Shown: positions 43,521 to 54,721 of the stretch, piece by piece | How positions within the stretch are numbered: position 1 is the stretch's first letter | Layout of the letters: the number at the start of each line of letters is the position of its first letter | Source of the DNA: Lepidostoma basale | Taxonomy: Eukaryota; Arthropoda; Insecta; Trichoptera; Lepidostomatidae | Length of the DNA: 64,000 nt | Direction of reading: 5' to 3' | NCBI GenBank assembly: GCA_022606425.2 | Contig: JAHDVF020001035.1 | Location: 434,001 to 498,000 of the forward strand | Notes under the pieces: model-generated | Databases searched by the model: none | Told to the model about the DNA's origin: nothing | Seen by the model: only the letters and a program-made list of their open reading frames with translations | Program-made: the position numbers and the translations under genes

Positions 43521-44205
43521 TTAACTAACTAACCATCACGCCGTCTCCCCGAAGGGGTAGGCAGAAAGAATGGACTACCACACTTTTATTTCCTGACACT
43601 ATATTTCACACACTATATTTCTCTCGCTTCCTCAACATTCATACATCGTGCCATGCACGCGCGTCGATTTCTCTGATTCCTCACATGGCCGACATTCAAT
43701 ATTTGATTTATTTGATCATGCCACGTTTTCCTCGGTCCTCTATTTCTGGTTCCATTCACATCATTAACATATATTTTTTTACCATTCATTCTTCATTCAT
43801 TATTTCCATATGTCCAAACCATCTAAATGATCCTTTCATTATTTTATTCATGACACCATCATTCGCACCGCATTCACTTCTTATATTTTCATTCGACATT
43901 CTATCATACACAGAGTATCCACACATTCGTGTAAGAGATCTCATTTCTACTGCATTTATTCTACTTTCATCCTTCTTTTGCCAGTTCCATGTTTCGCTTC
44001 CATACATAAGGTGCGGTGGTAGAACACCATTTTGCACTGTAATTCTAGCTTTTTTGGATAGGTTTTTGTTTGCGACGACAACTTTAAGTGCACCGTTCAC
44101 TTTGTTGCCTGCCCCAACCCTTCTTTCAATATCCCTCTCCACTCGCCCATCTCTTGTAAACATACTACCTAAATACACGAACTCAACTATTTGCTCTAAA
44201 CATAC
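43521..44205 (-). mobile_element. RTE-like 3' fragment, long frame
   Basis: A 150-codon minus-strand frame: YLFKSKIKVVCLEQIVEFVY, LGSMFTRDGRVERDIERRVG, ALKVVVANKNLSKKARITVQ, YGSETWNWQKKDESRINAVE, MRSLTRMCGYSVYDRMSNEN, GSFRWFGHMEIMNEE. Then a shift and the 3' end with (TTAG)n. One of the best-preserved copies here. Confidence 0.92.
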
Positions 44206-44209
44206 TACT

Positions 44210-44690
44210 TTAATTTTCGATTTGAATAAATATAACACTTGGTATATTAATTACGCCATAGAAGTATAACTTCTAACGTGCGTACATACGTACAATTACG
44301 GTTTTTTGTTACATAGCGTATTTAAAATAAATCTTATATAATATTTTTTATAGGCGAGATCCACATTCAAAAACTGAAGAAATATTTTGCTTATAAGTAA
44401 TATAATAGTAAAAAATGTGTTTCAACGTTGTAAAAATCCATCTTGCTTATTAGACATCGTCCGTATTGCTAGTAGAACTTCTTATTATTAGGATTCTATC
44501 CGTTGCACAATTCTATCAGTATAAATTCCGGTGAATTTAAAAAAGGCAACAGCAGAGTGTTTTCACGGAAAAGCTTTTAACTTTGTAGAAGTAATATAAT
44601 GAACATTAGATGTGCATCACTTGGTTATATTTTTGCCATTGATATTATAAATAAAATTATATATTTTATCGATTACACAATATACTTCTT
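44210..44690. other. AT-rich intron, nothing identified
   Basis: No signature recognised. Confidence 0.4.
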
Positions 44691-44692
44691 CT

Positions 44693-45001
44693 TCTTCCTG
44701 TGCCGTGTCAGGTCCCCCCGACGTTGGCGATCACTCCGGCGAAAACCTCCCTGTCCTGCGCTGCCCGAAACAGGTCATCCACCGTCCCCATTCCGGTCCA
44801 CTCTCTAATGTTGCGCAGCCAGGACATCTGTTTTCTGCCAACTCCCCGTCTTCGCTCTATCTTGCCCTCCAATATAAGTCGGAGGAGGCGGTACTTTTCT
44901 CCACGCAGCACGTGACCCAAATATGAGACCTTTTTCACTTTGACATTCGACAACAGCTCTCTCTTGGCTCCGGCTCTCCTAAGTACTTCGACGTACGACA
45001 A
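44693..45001 (-). mobile_element. Retrotransposon fragment (YLGHVLRGEKY family)
   Basis: A 97-codon frame: VEVLRRAGAKRELLSNVKVK, KVSYLGHVLRGEKYRLLRLI, LEGKIERRRGVGRKQMSWLR, NIREWTGMGTVDDLFRAAQD, REVFAGVIANVGGT. A CTTCTTCTTCC stretch marks the 3' end. Same family as 41186. Confidence 0.92.
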
Positions 45002-45011
45002 TATACACGTT

Positions 45012-45600
45012 AATTTATTATTTCTTGAACAATGATGTTAAACTCCATATTCATAATAAATACAAATGAAAACTTTATTCCATATACGCCATACTTTGTG
45101 TTGTTATGATGTTTTATTTCTATTTTTCTTTTTTATACATTTCGTTAATACAACACTTTTATTAAAAATAAAATTATATAGACATGTTTTGGATAAACAG
45201 TCCCTCTTTAGTAAAAATACATACTTCTAAAAATATTATAAAATTGTTGTTGTTTACATGATCTGACAGATGTTATAAAGATTTATTTTAGAACGTTTAT
45301 GCTATTATCCAAAATAAACTTTATAACATCTGTCATGTAAGCAACAACAATTTTATAATATTTTTATAAATATGTTTCTTTACTGAAGGACTGTTTGTCA
45401 GAAAGATGTCTATTTAATTTTATTTTTAATAAAAGTGTTATATATACCTACAAAGTGTATAAAAAAGAAAAATAGAAATAAACGAATGAAAACGTCTATT
45501 TTCTAAAAAAAATATTATATTTAACGTGAATGACATGTTTAGCTGTCTGGGGCATTATCATATTTGATAATGACGAAGGTCGTCTTGATTATCATATTTA
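45012..45600. repeat. FB-A copy 11 with FB-C copy nested inside
   Basis: The FB-A outer end TTATTATTTCTTGAACAATG at 45017 and its inner arm at 45480 (CGAATGAAAACGTC) are separated by a complete FB-C foldback, 45070-45480: arms ACACTTTTATTAAAAATAAA and inverse, GACATGTTTTGGATAAACAG, and ACTGAAGGACTGTTTGTCAG / AAAGATGTC. Confidence 0.85.
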
Positions 45601-45639
45601 TTTTATCATTATTTCTAGAGGCTAGTAAACTTAACGGAA

Positions 45640-46030
45640 ATTTGCCAAACTTTAACGACAACAAATAAAAATACTAAAAATAACCTATAACATTAAGTGT
45701 TCGACCCCAACCATACAAGTATACAGACAAACAAAACAACTAGACATATCAGATCTGACCAAATTTGAGACATTAAAAATAGTACACAGATTGATCACGG
45801 AAGATACCAGAGACAGTACCTGCAAACTTAAAAAAAAAAAACTCAGACGTACACAGCCACTGGACTAGAAACTATAACAGATATCACTTACCAAAAGCAC
45901 GGACAAAGACAGGACAATCTAGTATAATGTTCAACGGACTAAAACTATACAACGACCTACCATTGAAATGAAAAAACTTGCCTAAGAATAACTTTCAAGT
46001 GAACATAAAATATCATTTACTATATAAGAT
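45640..46030 (+). mobile_element. Jockey-like retrotransposon 3' end fragment
   Basis: Plus strand: YQKHGQRQDNLV in one frame and HLPKARTKTGQSSIMFNGLK, LYNDLP in another, typical of the last ~60 residues of jockey-like ORF2 proteins (RT.xGQ.SI.x.G...WN.LP). Decayed and A-rich. Confidence 0.6.
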
Positions 46031-46034
46031 TTAA

Positions 46035-46350
46035 ATCATAATCATCGGCTGTCCCTCGTGTCCGAGATAGTCTTGACTAGACTGTCCTTCACGGTTGTGG
46101 GTCTGCATGTGACTAAAGAGCCCGATCCTGGACCCACAAATTCTGGGGCATCTGGGGCAGGGAAAGGCGCTTGTAATGGAGCCACTGTCTCCCAGTGGTC
46201 TTTCCTTTCTCCTCCTCCTCTCTGCGACGTCGTCTCTGTGCTGTGCTTGAAAGTCTTGCGTGCCTCTATGTACTACTGTTCTCCACCTAGGTCTGTCTTC
46301 TGCAGTCTTTTCCCAGCAATCACAGTCGATAACAGTCTTTTGTAGATATA
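46035..46350 (-). mobile_element. Retroelement 3' fragment with C2H2-finger ORF end
   Basis: The minus strand encodes CPRCPRICGSRIGLFSHMQT-HNRE, after a KTAEDRPRWRTVVHRGTQD-like stretch, matching the insertion at 22111-22766. The left end ATCATAATCATCGGCTGTCC gives the (ATG)n-type tail. Confidence 0.85.
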
Positions 46351-46435
46351 TGCATACGATTTGAATATAATTTTGCTGTATAACTTAATCGGGTTTATCC
46401 AATAAAAAAAACTATTTTATAACCGGGGTTGCAGT

Positions 46436-46660
46436 GTTCTTTTCATTTGACGTCACGGGGTGCCGCGGGCACGTCCGCCCCGTATCACCCACGCGCCGCT
46501 CGCACCACCGCGCAAATATTAACGGAGAATTCGCAGACGAGGTACTTTTAAAATTCCGTTATTCCAGCTAGATATTACGAGAGTACGTTTACGGATCCGC
46601 GCTGCAGTTCTGGCGTTATTAAGTTGTAAGCGGTTCCTTTTTATTGCACCCCCCGTATAA
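46436..46660. promoter_or_regulatory. CpG-rich island with a CRE site; candidate internal promoter
   Basis: About 80 bp (46440-46520) are strongly G+C- and CpG-rich: CACGGGGTGCCGCGGGCACG, TCCGCCCCGTATC and ACGCGCCGCTCGCACCACCG. A palindromic cAMP-response-type site TGACGTCA is at 46448-46455. GTTGTAAGCGG at 46624 could be a splice donor. No element signature was seen. It may be an alternative promoter or 5' exon within intron 3; function is inferred. Confidence 0.35.
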
Positions 46661-46989
46661 CCAACTCAATGTAATAAAAACTGACTTACTTTTTGTACCT
46701 TTGTTGAATTTGAAAACGAGTTTTAAATATTAAGTGAAGCTTTTTGAATTAACTTCTTTGTTTTTTTAACGTAAAGTAGGAAGGAAATAATATATTTAAC
46801 ATAATTGTGGTGGTTGCTTAGGATATTCACCTCTCTGTTCAAACCACCCAAACCACGTGGCTATTGAATACATGAACAAATATCGTATGCTCCCATTCTT
46901 GAGCCTTATTTATATTTTTTCGAATATCCTCAAATTGGACTGCCAGTGTCATCTATTGGTATATTTAAAAAAAGAAGATAAAGGAGTCA

Positions 46990-47600
46990 GGTTCTGCTCA
47001 GTCTTAAACCTATGTCCAAGCCACGAGCCAAGTATTATTTCCCACCTCCACATTATGATATATCCTATCGAGGCTCAATATTCTATTATGTTGGAGAGGG
47101 TTCAAAAGAAATTCTTGAGAACCCTCTCTTGGCTTTATCCAACGGCAATTATCGTGGGTATGCTAGGGTATAACTCCCTTGAACTAAAGAGGGAATGGTT
47201 TGTAGATACGCACTTTTTCAAGCTGATTCGAGGCTCTATTTAGAACCCCTATGTTCTGGAACAAATAGTTTGTTTTGTCCCTGACAGGTTTTTTTTACCT
47301 GCGACAGCGTCGACAACAATTGTTCTTTGGTCCGTCACCCAGAAAAACAACCTGCCTTTGGTGATGCCAGTAGGAAGAGTAATTATGACGTTGAATGAAA
47401 AAATCTCGGATTTGGACATTTTTAGTGTCAGTGAGGCAGTGTTCATTAAAAAATATATTTCAAATTCTGGAAAGAGTACTGCCTTACTGACGTCGACTTA
47501 TTTGGGATCCTTCCGAGATACTCGTATTTTATCTCTTAGTTTCATATCGATACATATTGTGTTTTTGTTTGCCGTTTTGTGCTCAAATGAGTCGCCTTAA
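46990..47600 (+). mobile_element. Jockey-like retrotransposon C-terminal fragment
   Basis: Plus strand: YPIEAQYSIMLERVQKKFLR, TLSWLYPTAIIVGMLGYNSL, ELKREWFVDTHFFKLIRGSI, then in another frame TQKNNLPLVMPVGRVIMTLN and SDLDIFSVSEAVFIKKYI. Matches the jockey-type LE.VQ.KFLR and the shared 3' end with 20628-20942. Frameshifted once. Confidence 0.85.
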
Positions 47601-47861
47601 TGTATGTCGTTTGTTATGTCTCATGTGTGTTTGAGAAAAAAAAATCATATGTAATAATTGTATTAACTTATGTGATGAATACATACTTGTCGTCTTACAT
47701 TCTACATATAATTCATTTGCAATTAGTATCAATGCAAAACGTATCTGCAGATTAACCTCCTATATTTATTAATTACTTAATAACATCTTAGGCAAAGAAT
47801 TTTTTTTAATCAGTAGTGTAAAATAATATATCATTTAATACTACGCAAACAAAAAGGCTAT

Positions 47862-48225
47862 CCAAAATAGCTAAAATGGTAGTTCACAGTCGTATTTTTG
47901 TACCGACCCCTATTTATGGAAGTGAAGCACAGAACGGGCAAAAGAAGGATGAAAGTAGAATAAATGCAGTTAACAGAGATCTCTAAGATGAATGTGAGAA
48001 ACATATGTGTATGATAGAGTGTCGAATAAAATATAAGAAGTGAATGCGGTGCGAATGAAAGTGTTATGAACAAAATAATGAAAGGAACATTTAGGTGGTT
48101 TGTACACGTGGAATGAATTAATGAATTTAGAATAGTAAAAAAATATGTATTAACAATGTAAATGGAACTAGAAATAGAGTTAGACCGAGTAAAACATGAC
48201 ACAAACAAATAAATCAAATTATAGA
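47862..48225 (+). mobile_element. RTE-like fragment, decayed
   Basis: GGCTATCCAAAATAGCTAAA, TATTTATGGAAGTGAAGCAC (YGSEAQ), GAATGCGGTGCGAATGAAAG and AACAAAATAATGAAAGGAAC. The 3' end is missing here; a similar end follows at 48383. Confidence 0.8.
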
Positions 48226-48382
48226 ACGCTAAGGCATTAACACTGTGGAATTCCATAGTAATATACTTAGGAAATTAATAAAACTTGGTTTAATCAACTA
48301 ATAATATATACATTTTTTTAATATTTAAAATATTTAATAAATCAAATATTAAATATTAAAAAAATCAAATATTATATATTGG

Positions 48383-48545
48383 GCACTGAAGGAGTCGGAG
48401 AAATCGACGTGCGTTCATGACATGTATGAATGTTGAGGAATCGAGTAAAGTATGTTAGGAAAGAAAAGTGTGGCCGTCCATTATTTCCACTTACCCCTTT
48501 GTAGAGATGGCGTGATAGTTAGTTAGTTTTTTTTTTTTTTTTTTT
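48383..48545 (+). mobile_element. RTE-like 3' end with poly-T
   Basis: GAAGGAGTCGGAGAAATCGA, GTGTGGCCGTCCATTATTTC, TGGCGTGATAGTTAGTTAGT then a run of ~24 T. Confidence 0.85.
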
Positions 48546-49400
48546 TAATATAACGTTTTTTCATTTAGAAAAATAAACATTGATATCCAATATAAAAATC
48601 TATTATACTTTTTAGATGGCGAAACGTTTGTTCGAAAACAAAAAAAATCTCCAATAGACGACTTCCAAAACAGAGCAGAAATTGTTTTCTAGTCCAAAAC
48701 AAGTTTTTTTTTCTGCTCTTGAAATTACCTCGACTCAAAGTAGGACACTAATGGGAGACGCTCTTGTAAACGTTATTTAAACTCAATATATAAGAAACTT
48801 TATTTATGCTGGCAATAAAGGTTTTCTCCTCTTTCTCTGATATAAAAAACGTACGTTTTCCAACACATCTCAAACTAAAATATACAAACATATTCAACAT
48901 TCGTTTCTCTCACAACTCAAACAATTTTGCTGTTGTTGCTTTTAAAAATAAAGAAAAAGAAAATTGTCATTCATCATAAAACATTCGCTGTTGGAATATT
49001 AAAGTTATTCTTTTTTCCACAAAAGAAAAGTCGCGAAAACCTTACATTCTACACATTTCTTTCAAAGTGAAATTTATCCCAACGTAATGATGAAATTATA
49101 TTGTATGAATTGTTTTGAAAATAAGGCTGTATTTTAATATTTGTACGTCCACGCGAGCTATACGCGTGTTTTATTTCATTCAAAACGTGTAATATTTTAT
49201 TTAACCCGTTGCTTTGTGTGACACAATTGTGATACAATTCGTTAAAACTCGTTTATACTACATTATAAATTTTACAGTATTTTATCATGAAATTGGGTAG
49301 ATGACAACATTCATATTGCAAATTATAATGAATTGAAAAATAATAATCAGAATTAAGTATAAACGCACGTACAATTTTAAACTTCTAACAAGACTTAGAT
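48546..49400. other. AT-rich intron, nothing identified
   Basis: GATGGCGAAACGTTTGTTCG at 48615 is a possible stray hammerhead-like half; otherwise no hallmark. Confidence 0.35.
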
Positions 49401-49404
49401 AGAG

Positions 49405-49710
49405 ACGACCTTCGTGGCAGAGTGGAAGGAGCTCTGACTAAGATGACTCTCATATCAGAATCCGAAGATCCTGGGTTCGATTCCCGGCGATGACAGTGTG
49501 ATTGTCACACTATCTTTGGTCTGGTGTAGAATTTACGTGACAATAAAATCGCGATTGATTAGCTATATATCATATGTCATGAGAATCTATAATTTGTATT
49601 TTATTTAGTAATACAGTTTGTTTAAAAATATTTCATCAGTTAATGTAATTGCTAAAAACAAATGTATGCATTTTTGGGTTCAAACGGCCTGTAACAAAGA
49701 AATAATTACA
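49405..49710 (+). mobile_element. tRNA-derived SINE, copy 6, most complete
   Basis: GACCTTCGTGGCAGAGTGGA (A box), CTGGGTTCGATTCCCGGCGA (exact B box), CAGTGTGATTGTCACAC, GTGTAGAATTTACGTGACAA, GATTAGCTATATATCATATG, and the tail TTTGGGTTCAAACGGCCTGT. A serine/leucine-tRNA-like head is likely from the TGGCAGAGTGG box. A 15-bp segment disrupts the anticodon region. Confidence 0.92.
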
Positions 49711-50565
49711 TGATTTGGTGATCTCACGGTTTAGGTTGTTTAAACTGTGGGGTGGTACAAGACAGTTGTACTGACAGTGCTATGAACTTGGTGTCCACAA
49801 TTAACTGAGGCATCTAATCTGATTTAATATATATATTTCTAAATGAAAACGCATTGAATCCTTCAATGATAGTTTCATATGTGTAGTTATATAGAATGAT
49901 ATAATGGTTTTTGGATCCCAAAAGGTTAAAGATCAATTTCGGCAGCCTTCGTGCCCATCGCATAAGAAAGATGGGGACACCCACTGATACGTTCTCTTTG
50001 AGAATAAAACTGAATTACTTAACTAAGAAAAATTCTTGGATATCAAAGGAAACGTAATAAAAGAAACTTGATTTAAATATCAATGTCAAAATTTATTTGA
50101 TGTGCCAGAAACATGCGAATTTCGTTATGTAAATTTGCTTCATTATTGTGCGAGTTTGTTTCTAAACTTAAAAAAGATTTTTATATTTATATTATGTATA
50201 GTAATTGATTTGATACATTCACTGGAAATAATTCGATTTAACGATACTGATATATGAAAAAAAATTGAGTATTATTTTTTATTTGAAGTAGTTTTTTCAA
50301 AATTATTGGAAACTTTGTTTTCTATAATAATTATATTTAAAAGTTAAAAAAATCCTAATTATCAAAAAACCTTTTAAAAAAAATTGCACGTGTCTATTTG
50401 TGGTATTTAACCATTATAATCTTTATATTACCTGTACACTAAAATATTTCCATTACGTTTCACGTACACTGTTCAATTATGTTGTTTTTATGGCAATAAG
50501 TGTTCATTGTTTAAAACATATAGAGCTAATTAAACCATTTTTTAAATTCATTTTAATGCAAAAAA
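49711..50565. other. Intron sequence, nothing identified
   Basis: AT-rich with short frames; no element ends seen. Confidence 0.4.
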
Positions 50566-50569
50566 ATTA

Positions 50570-50772
50570 TTTATTGTTTTAAGAACAATGATGTAAAACT
50601 CCATGTTTAATAATACAAACGAATAAAAGCGCCTGTTTACTAAAGGTTTTATTATATTTTTTATTACAAATGTTACATTTGATAATGAATTAGATAGGCA
50701 AAACATGACATTCAAATTAAATAAAATATTTTTAAACATCTAGAAAACAGGCGTTTTAGTTCGTATTAATTA
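50570..50772. repeat. Foldback element FB-A, copy 12
   Basis: TTTATTGTTTTAAGAACAAT outer end, GCGCCTGTTTACTAAAGG left arm, AGGCAAAACATGACATTCAA and ATCTAGAAAACAGGCGTTTT right arm. Confidence 0.8.
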
Positions 50773-51396
50773 TGCGAAAAAATGTTTTATTAATCAAAGT
50801 TTTCAAAGGGCAAGAAAGAAGTTTTGTCTTGTGTAAGTATTATAACTATGACACATAGTGCCCCTGGAAACGACACAATTTCGGCCAAACCTTCGGTAAG
50901 AGAAGAGAAGATAATATGATCAAGTTTAGGGGATATACCTTCAAAACTAGCTTGCTATTGACAAGACGAAGAAGAAAATCAAAATTTTCTTCACAAATTT
51001 AAATAAACTGATTATTTTCAATACTTGATAGAATGTTAATATATACATTCAAAACAATTGTTTCACTAATATTGTTTTCTTATCGTACTGGAAAAATACA
51101 CGTTCAAACAAATTACAGCAGCTAAAGATAATTATTTCCTTCCATATTACAGTTATTTCATTCCCAATTCGATTACATGACCCTGAAAACCGATTCTCAT
51201 CTTAACTGCATGTATTGAATACATTATTGTACGTCTGAACGTACCATTCGATATAAAGATACCATCGGAAGTCTAATATGTCCCAATAAAACGTTCCGTT
51301 CAAAGTCGTTGACAAAGATAATGGCCAGATATGTTTTGAGTTTATTCCGTTTCCTCCAATTACCGTATAGCATTGAAGAAACCTTGAAGATTACAT
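50773..51396. other. Intron sequence, nothing identified
   Basis: Mixed AT-rich sequence; 51150-51390 is less AT-rich, without signature. Confidence 0.35.
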
Positions 51397-51400
51397 TTAA

Positions 51401-52342
51401 CCCTTTGGTTCCCGAAATCCGATATATGGGCTTTTGCTATACCAGCGAGAAGCGCTGAATCCGACAGATCGAAGCCATGATTTATAAAAGAACCATATAC
51501 GTTTTACACAGAGTGTGAAGAAGTGAGTCAGTGCTGTATTTGTATATTTAAAAAAAAAAAGTATATTTAGAATTATAAGATTTCATTAAATCTAAAAATA
51601 ATGTGGCGTAATTTTGTAGTTAATGGGCACGGCATAAAAAAGAACAGTGTTCAACCATCCAAAAAGGGTCTCAAGTCTAGCAGTTTTGTCAAAATCACAT
51701 ACATTTATTATACGAGTACATTACTCATAGTGTCTGGACTCGGCTGGGAATATACGAGTATTTTGCGCGCCGAAATAATACATACTTATAAAATTGACGA
51801 TGGTCGTAAGAATGGTGGCTGCTGGCAGTGCACTTTTTTACAACGTGCATGCGAAATTATATTAGTAAGTTTTTGTGTCGCTATCGTTCCAGATAATATT
51901 ACGGTAACATGCGCGCTGTCGGTAAATCACATCTGTGAAGTATCCCATCGGCCACCATTATACTATTTGTCCTGCGTTGCGCGCGCGCGCAAATTTGATT
52001 TTCTATGTTTGGTTGTATTATTATCTATTATTTATTATAAATTGTGATAAATTCTACTCTAAATATTTTTAATAAATTTTTATTATTTTTGGGTGGTAAA
52101 GAAAACAAACAGTGAATTATGAGTGTTTGTTAATACTCATACATGAACACATGGAAGTTGCAGGTGTTCATGATAAAGCAGTCGAAAAAACATATAATAG
52201 ATTTGTTTTAATTTTGATAAATTAAAATATTTATTTTACACACTGTTTATAAATTATATAATACATTTTACTATAGAATTATTTTCTCAAAATTCGCGGC
52301 TATTTTGGCATGTTTATTCCAAAAGTTTCGGCAATCAAAGGG
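51401..52342. mobile_element. piggyBac-type non-autonomous element
   Basis: Terminal inverted repeats CCCTTTGGTTCCCGAAA and TTTCGGCAATCAAAGGG (15 of 17 match) are flanked by TTAA on both sides (51397-51400, 52343-52346), the target of piggyBac elements. The 942-bp element has no DDD transposase. It contains a 148-codon plus-strand frame (51601-52047) of unknown function with a GCGCGCGCGC run. Confidence 0.92.
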
Positions 52343-52429
52343 TTAACTCTAGCGAATCCATGTCCCAATGCCTATTATGTTCTAGCAAAAAAAAAATCAT
52401 TTACTCTATACTCTTGTATGAGGCACTTA

Positions 52430-52735
52430 ATTTGTGGGGATGTTTGAACGGCTACGATTATTATGTAGAAACGACTTTCTATTCTGCCTTGCAAGCAGTA
52501 ATTCGCACGTCTAAAATCGCCATTTAACGTCTCTTGGCTTCAGGTCATGTGACAACCAATTGCCTTGCTTTTGGATCATTCCCATGGCCGTTAAACGTTC
52601 TCTCACTGTTGACACACCAACATGTAATGCTTCTGCGATTTGATTAAGTGTTTGAGATGGATTTTCATCAAGTACACCCTCTAAAATTTTGTACAATATA
52701 AATGTAAAAAAAACATTATTTATCAACAACAACAA
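52430..52735 (-). pseudogene. Mariner transposase N-terminal fragment
   Basis: Minus strand: ILEGVLDENPSQTLNQIAEA, LHVGVSTVRERLTAMGMIQK, QGNWLSHDLKPRDVKWRF, stop, TCELLLARQNRKSFLH. This is the paired helix-turn-helix end of a mariner transposase, with the W-[SL]-HDL motif. The DDD catalytic domain is missing and a stop interrupts the frame. Confidence 0.93.
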
Positions 52736-52744
52736 AAATGTATT

Positions 52745-53110
52745 TTGTATACAACACTCACTTTTTAAACAAATAAAAATTAAATATCAAAAATCATATT
52801 TGGCTACAATTGTATAATATTTTAAACTTTTAAATTAAATAACTTTGTTTTTTGTATCACAATTGTGATACAAAAAACAAAATTATTTAATTTAACAGTT
52901 TAAAATGTTAAGATATCATAGTGTTTCGGCCAAAACAATGGACTATTTAATTTTATAATATTTTAAATATCTATATCATCTCACTTAGAAAGGGTTGGGT
53001 AGTCCGAAACATGTTTGATATTTAATTTTAATTTGTTTAAAAAGTGAGTGCTGTATACAAAGTACATTAAAATACAAAAATATATATAAAAGATCTACAA
53101 CACAAAATAT
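52745..53110. repeat. FB-C foldback with an FB-B foldback nested in its centre
   Basis: Outer FB-C arms ACAACACTCACTTTTTAAAC and inverse at 53030-53065, and GTCCGAAACATGTTTGATAT on the right. Between them, 52825-52945 is a collapsed FB-B: TTTTGTATCACAATTGTGAT palindrome and TAGTGTTTCGGCCAAAACAA tail. FB-B therefore inserted after FB-C. Confidence 0.85.
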
Positions 53111-53805
53111 GGTGAACATATAAAAAATTAATTTACCTATTACAGATAAACTCCAGCTTGAGTCTGATTCTCTTCTAAATTCCCTATTACATTTCTCCTT
53201 TAAGCGCTGATTATTTATGGTATATTCCATTATATTTATTGAAACATATTTTCAATTTTAATTTGTTATTTTATTTCCTTTGTTGTTTACTATTATCATT
53301 TCAATTGTGTACTTAATATTAAATAAGTCTATGGACGATTACTTTTTTCTTCTTAATTTATACAAATTTAAATAATATTGTCAAACCATGTTTTTTCTGT
53401 AACATCCGAGGCACATGGCTGTACATAAAAAAAAAACATTAGACTACAAATTCTCCAAATGGCCTACAAATTTACGACTCCAATGTTTTATATGCGTATG
53501 GGTAACCAGTCAACCAACTGAATTAAAAAATCTCATCACCACTCCTCTGGTTACAATGATAATGTTCTATCTGCAAATTGGATTGAATCATTATTTTATA
53601 AAATGAATTTTGATATTTGAAATTTCATGTTAGACGTTCATTTATCAGAATAATATTTTTTTTAATTTTTCAGTTTATTTTTGTATAATAAATATATTTA
53701 TTTTTTTAAATTTTAACTCTCATTTCAATAATTTCACATCTTAAAACGGTGATCTTTTTAGCACAGTATGAGATAGGTTTCAATCAATTATATATTACTT
53801 TTTTT
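53111..53805. other. AT-rich intron, nothing identified
   Basis: No element hallmark apart from the FB-C outer flank at ~53100. Confidence 0.4.
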
Positions 53806-53808
53806 ATA

Positions 53809-54065
53809 AGGATTAATTGTATTTCAATAGAGACGAAGATGTAAATTATTTTCTGGGAATAGAATATGGTGGTGGGGGCGCTTACAGGACTTATGACCTG
53901 TCATTGGTTTAGTTAAGCAATCGCTTCATATTAACAACATTCCCCATTCCACCCTTCTTACGACCACCACGTCTGACAAATTTTTGAAAGATGTATAAAC
54001 ACTTCACATTTTATTTTTGTTCAAACTACACAAGTGCCATCTATTAAGATTAGATGTAAGCATTA
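53809..54065 (+). repeat. Interspersed repeat R260, full copy
   Basis: Same order of blocks as at 9474-9725: AGGATTAATTGTATTTCAAT, GACCTGTCATTGG, TTACGACCACCACGTCTGAC, GCCATCTATTAAGATTAGAT. A partial copy follows at 54120-54240. Confidence 0.85.
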
Positions 54066-54119
54066 AGAATTAAATTCATTTCACTAATTAAATAATAATT
54101 TATCATGTCTATTTCTAAT

Positions 54120-54240
54120 TTATCACCACCACCACGTCTGATAATTTTTTGGAAGATGTATACCATATATGCTACAATGTTGAGGAACACTTTAAATTTT
54201 TTAGTTCAATCTATACTAGCGCCATCCATTCTATATTACA
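54120..54240 (+). repeat. R260 repeat, partial copy
   Basis: CACCACCACGTCTGATAATT and ATACTAGCGCCATCCATT repeat the last third of R260. Confidence 0.7.
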
Positions 54241-54715
54241 TTATTATTTAATATGAAGCTGAAAGTCGTTTCTTAGGTACCATGATAGGTATAAAGTATA
54301 TGTTTCAATGCATTGTTTCTACAAATAAAACACATAGAACCCTTTCGATGTAACCCAACGAATTTGTACTTTTTTGTACATGTCCCCAGCTGTGGAAATA
54401 CCGTAATCAACATGAAATAAGGTCAGGAGTCGGCCATAATTTATTGTAATTTCAGTTAGCCAAGGGGAAACTATAGCGATGTACGAGCTACTAGCTCGTA
54501 CGTTATAGTGTAATTCTGTACAAAAATAATATATTTCAGATTAAGCCGGATCTCCGGCTAACCGCTTAAAATGAATAACGGACGCCACTGTAATTTATTA
54601 ATTGCCCTATTATACGGGGATCTAAGTTCGTTTTTATATACAACTCTTACTGTTTCGTGCTCTCGCCCATCTTTCACATCGAAAATTTGTTTTAATTAGT
54701 TATTTATTTAGTTAT
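54241..54715. other. Mixed-composition block with two hairpins
   Basis: A long hairpin around 54476-54512 (GTACGAGCTA / TAGCTCGTAC) and a perfect 7-bp hairpin AGCCGGATCTCCGGCT at ~54545. No element signature otherwise. Confidence 0.45.
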
Positions 54716-54721
54716 AATATT

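Noticed and set aside
43685..44269. 194-codon plus-strand ORF
   Set aside because: Shadow of the RTE-like RT frame on the minus strand, whose conserved motifs (YGSETWNWQKKDESRINAVE) decide the strand.
49405..49510. A functional tRNA gene at the GTGGCAGAGTGG...GGTTCGATTCC sequence
   Set aside because: The A and B boxes are there, but the acceptor stem does not pair, the anticodon arm is disrupted, and the same head with the same 3' body occurs nine times, so it is a SINE.
52430..52735. Intact mariner transposon
   Set aside because: Only the N-terminal helix-turn-helix part is present, with a stop and no DDD domain or terminal repeats; the neighbouring TTAA-flanked element is of another type.
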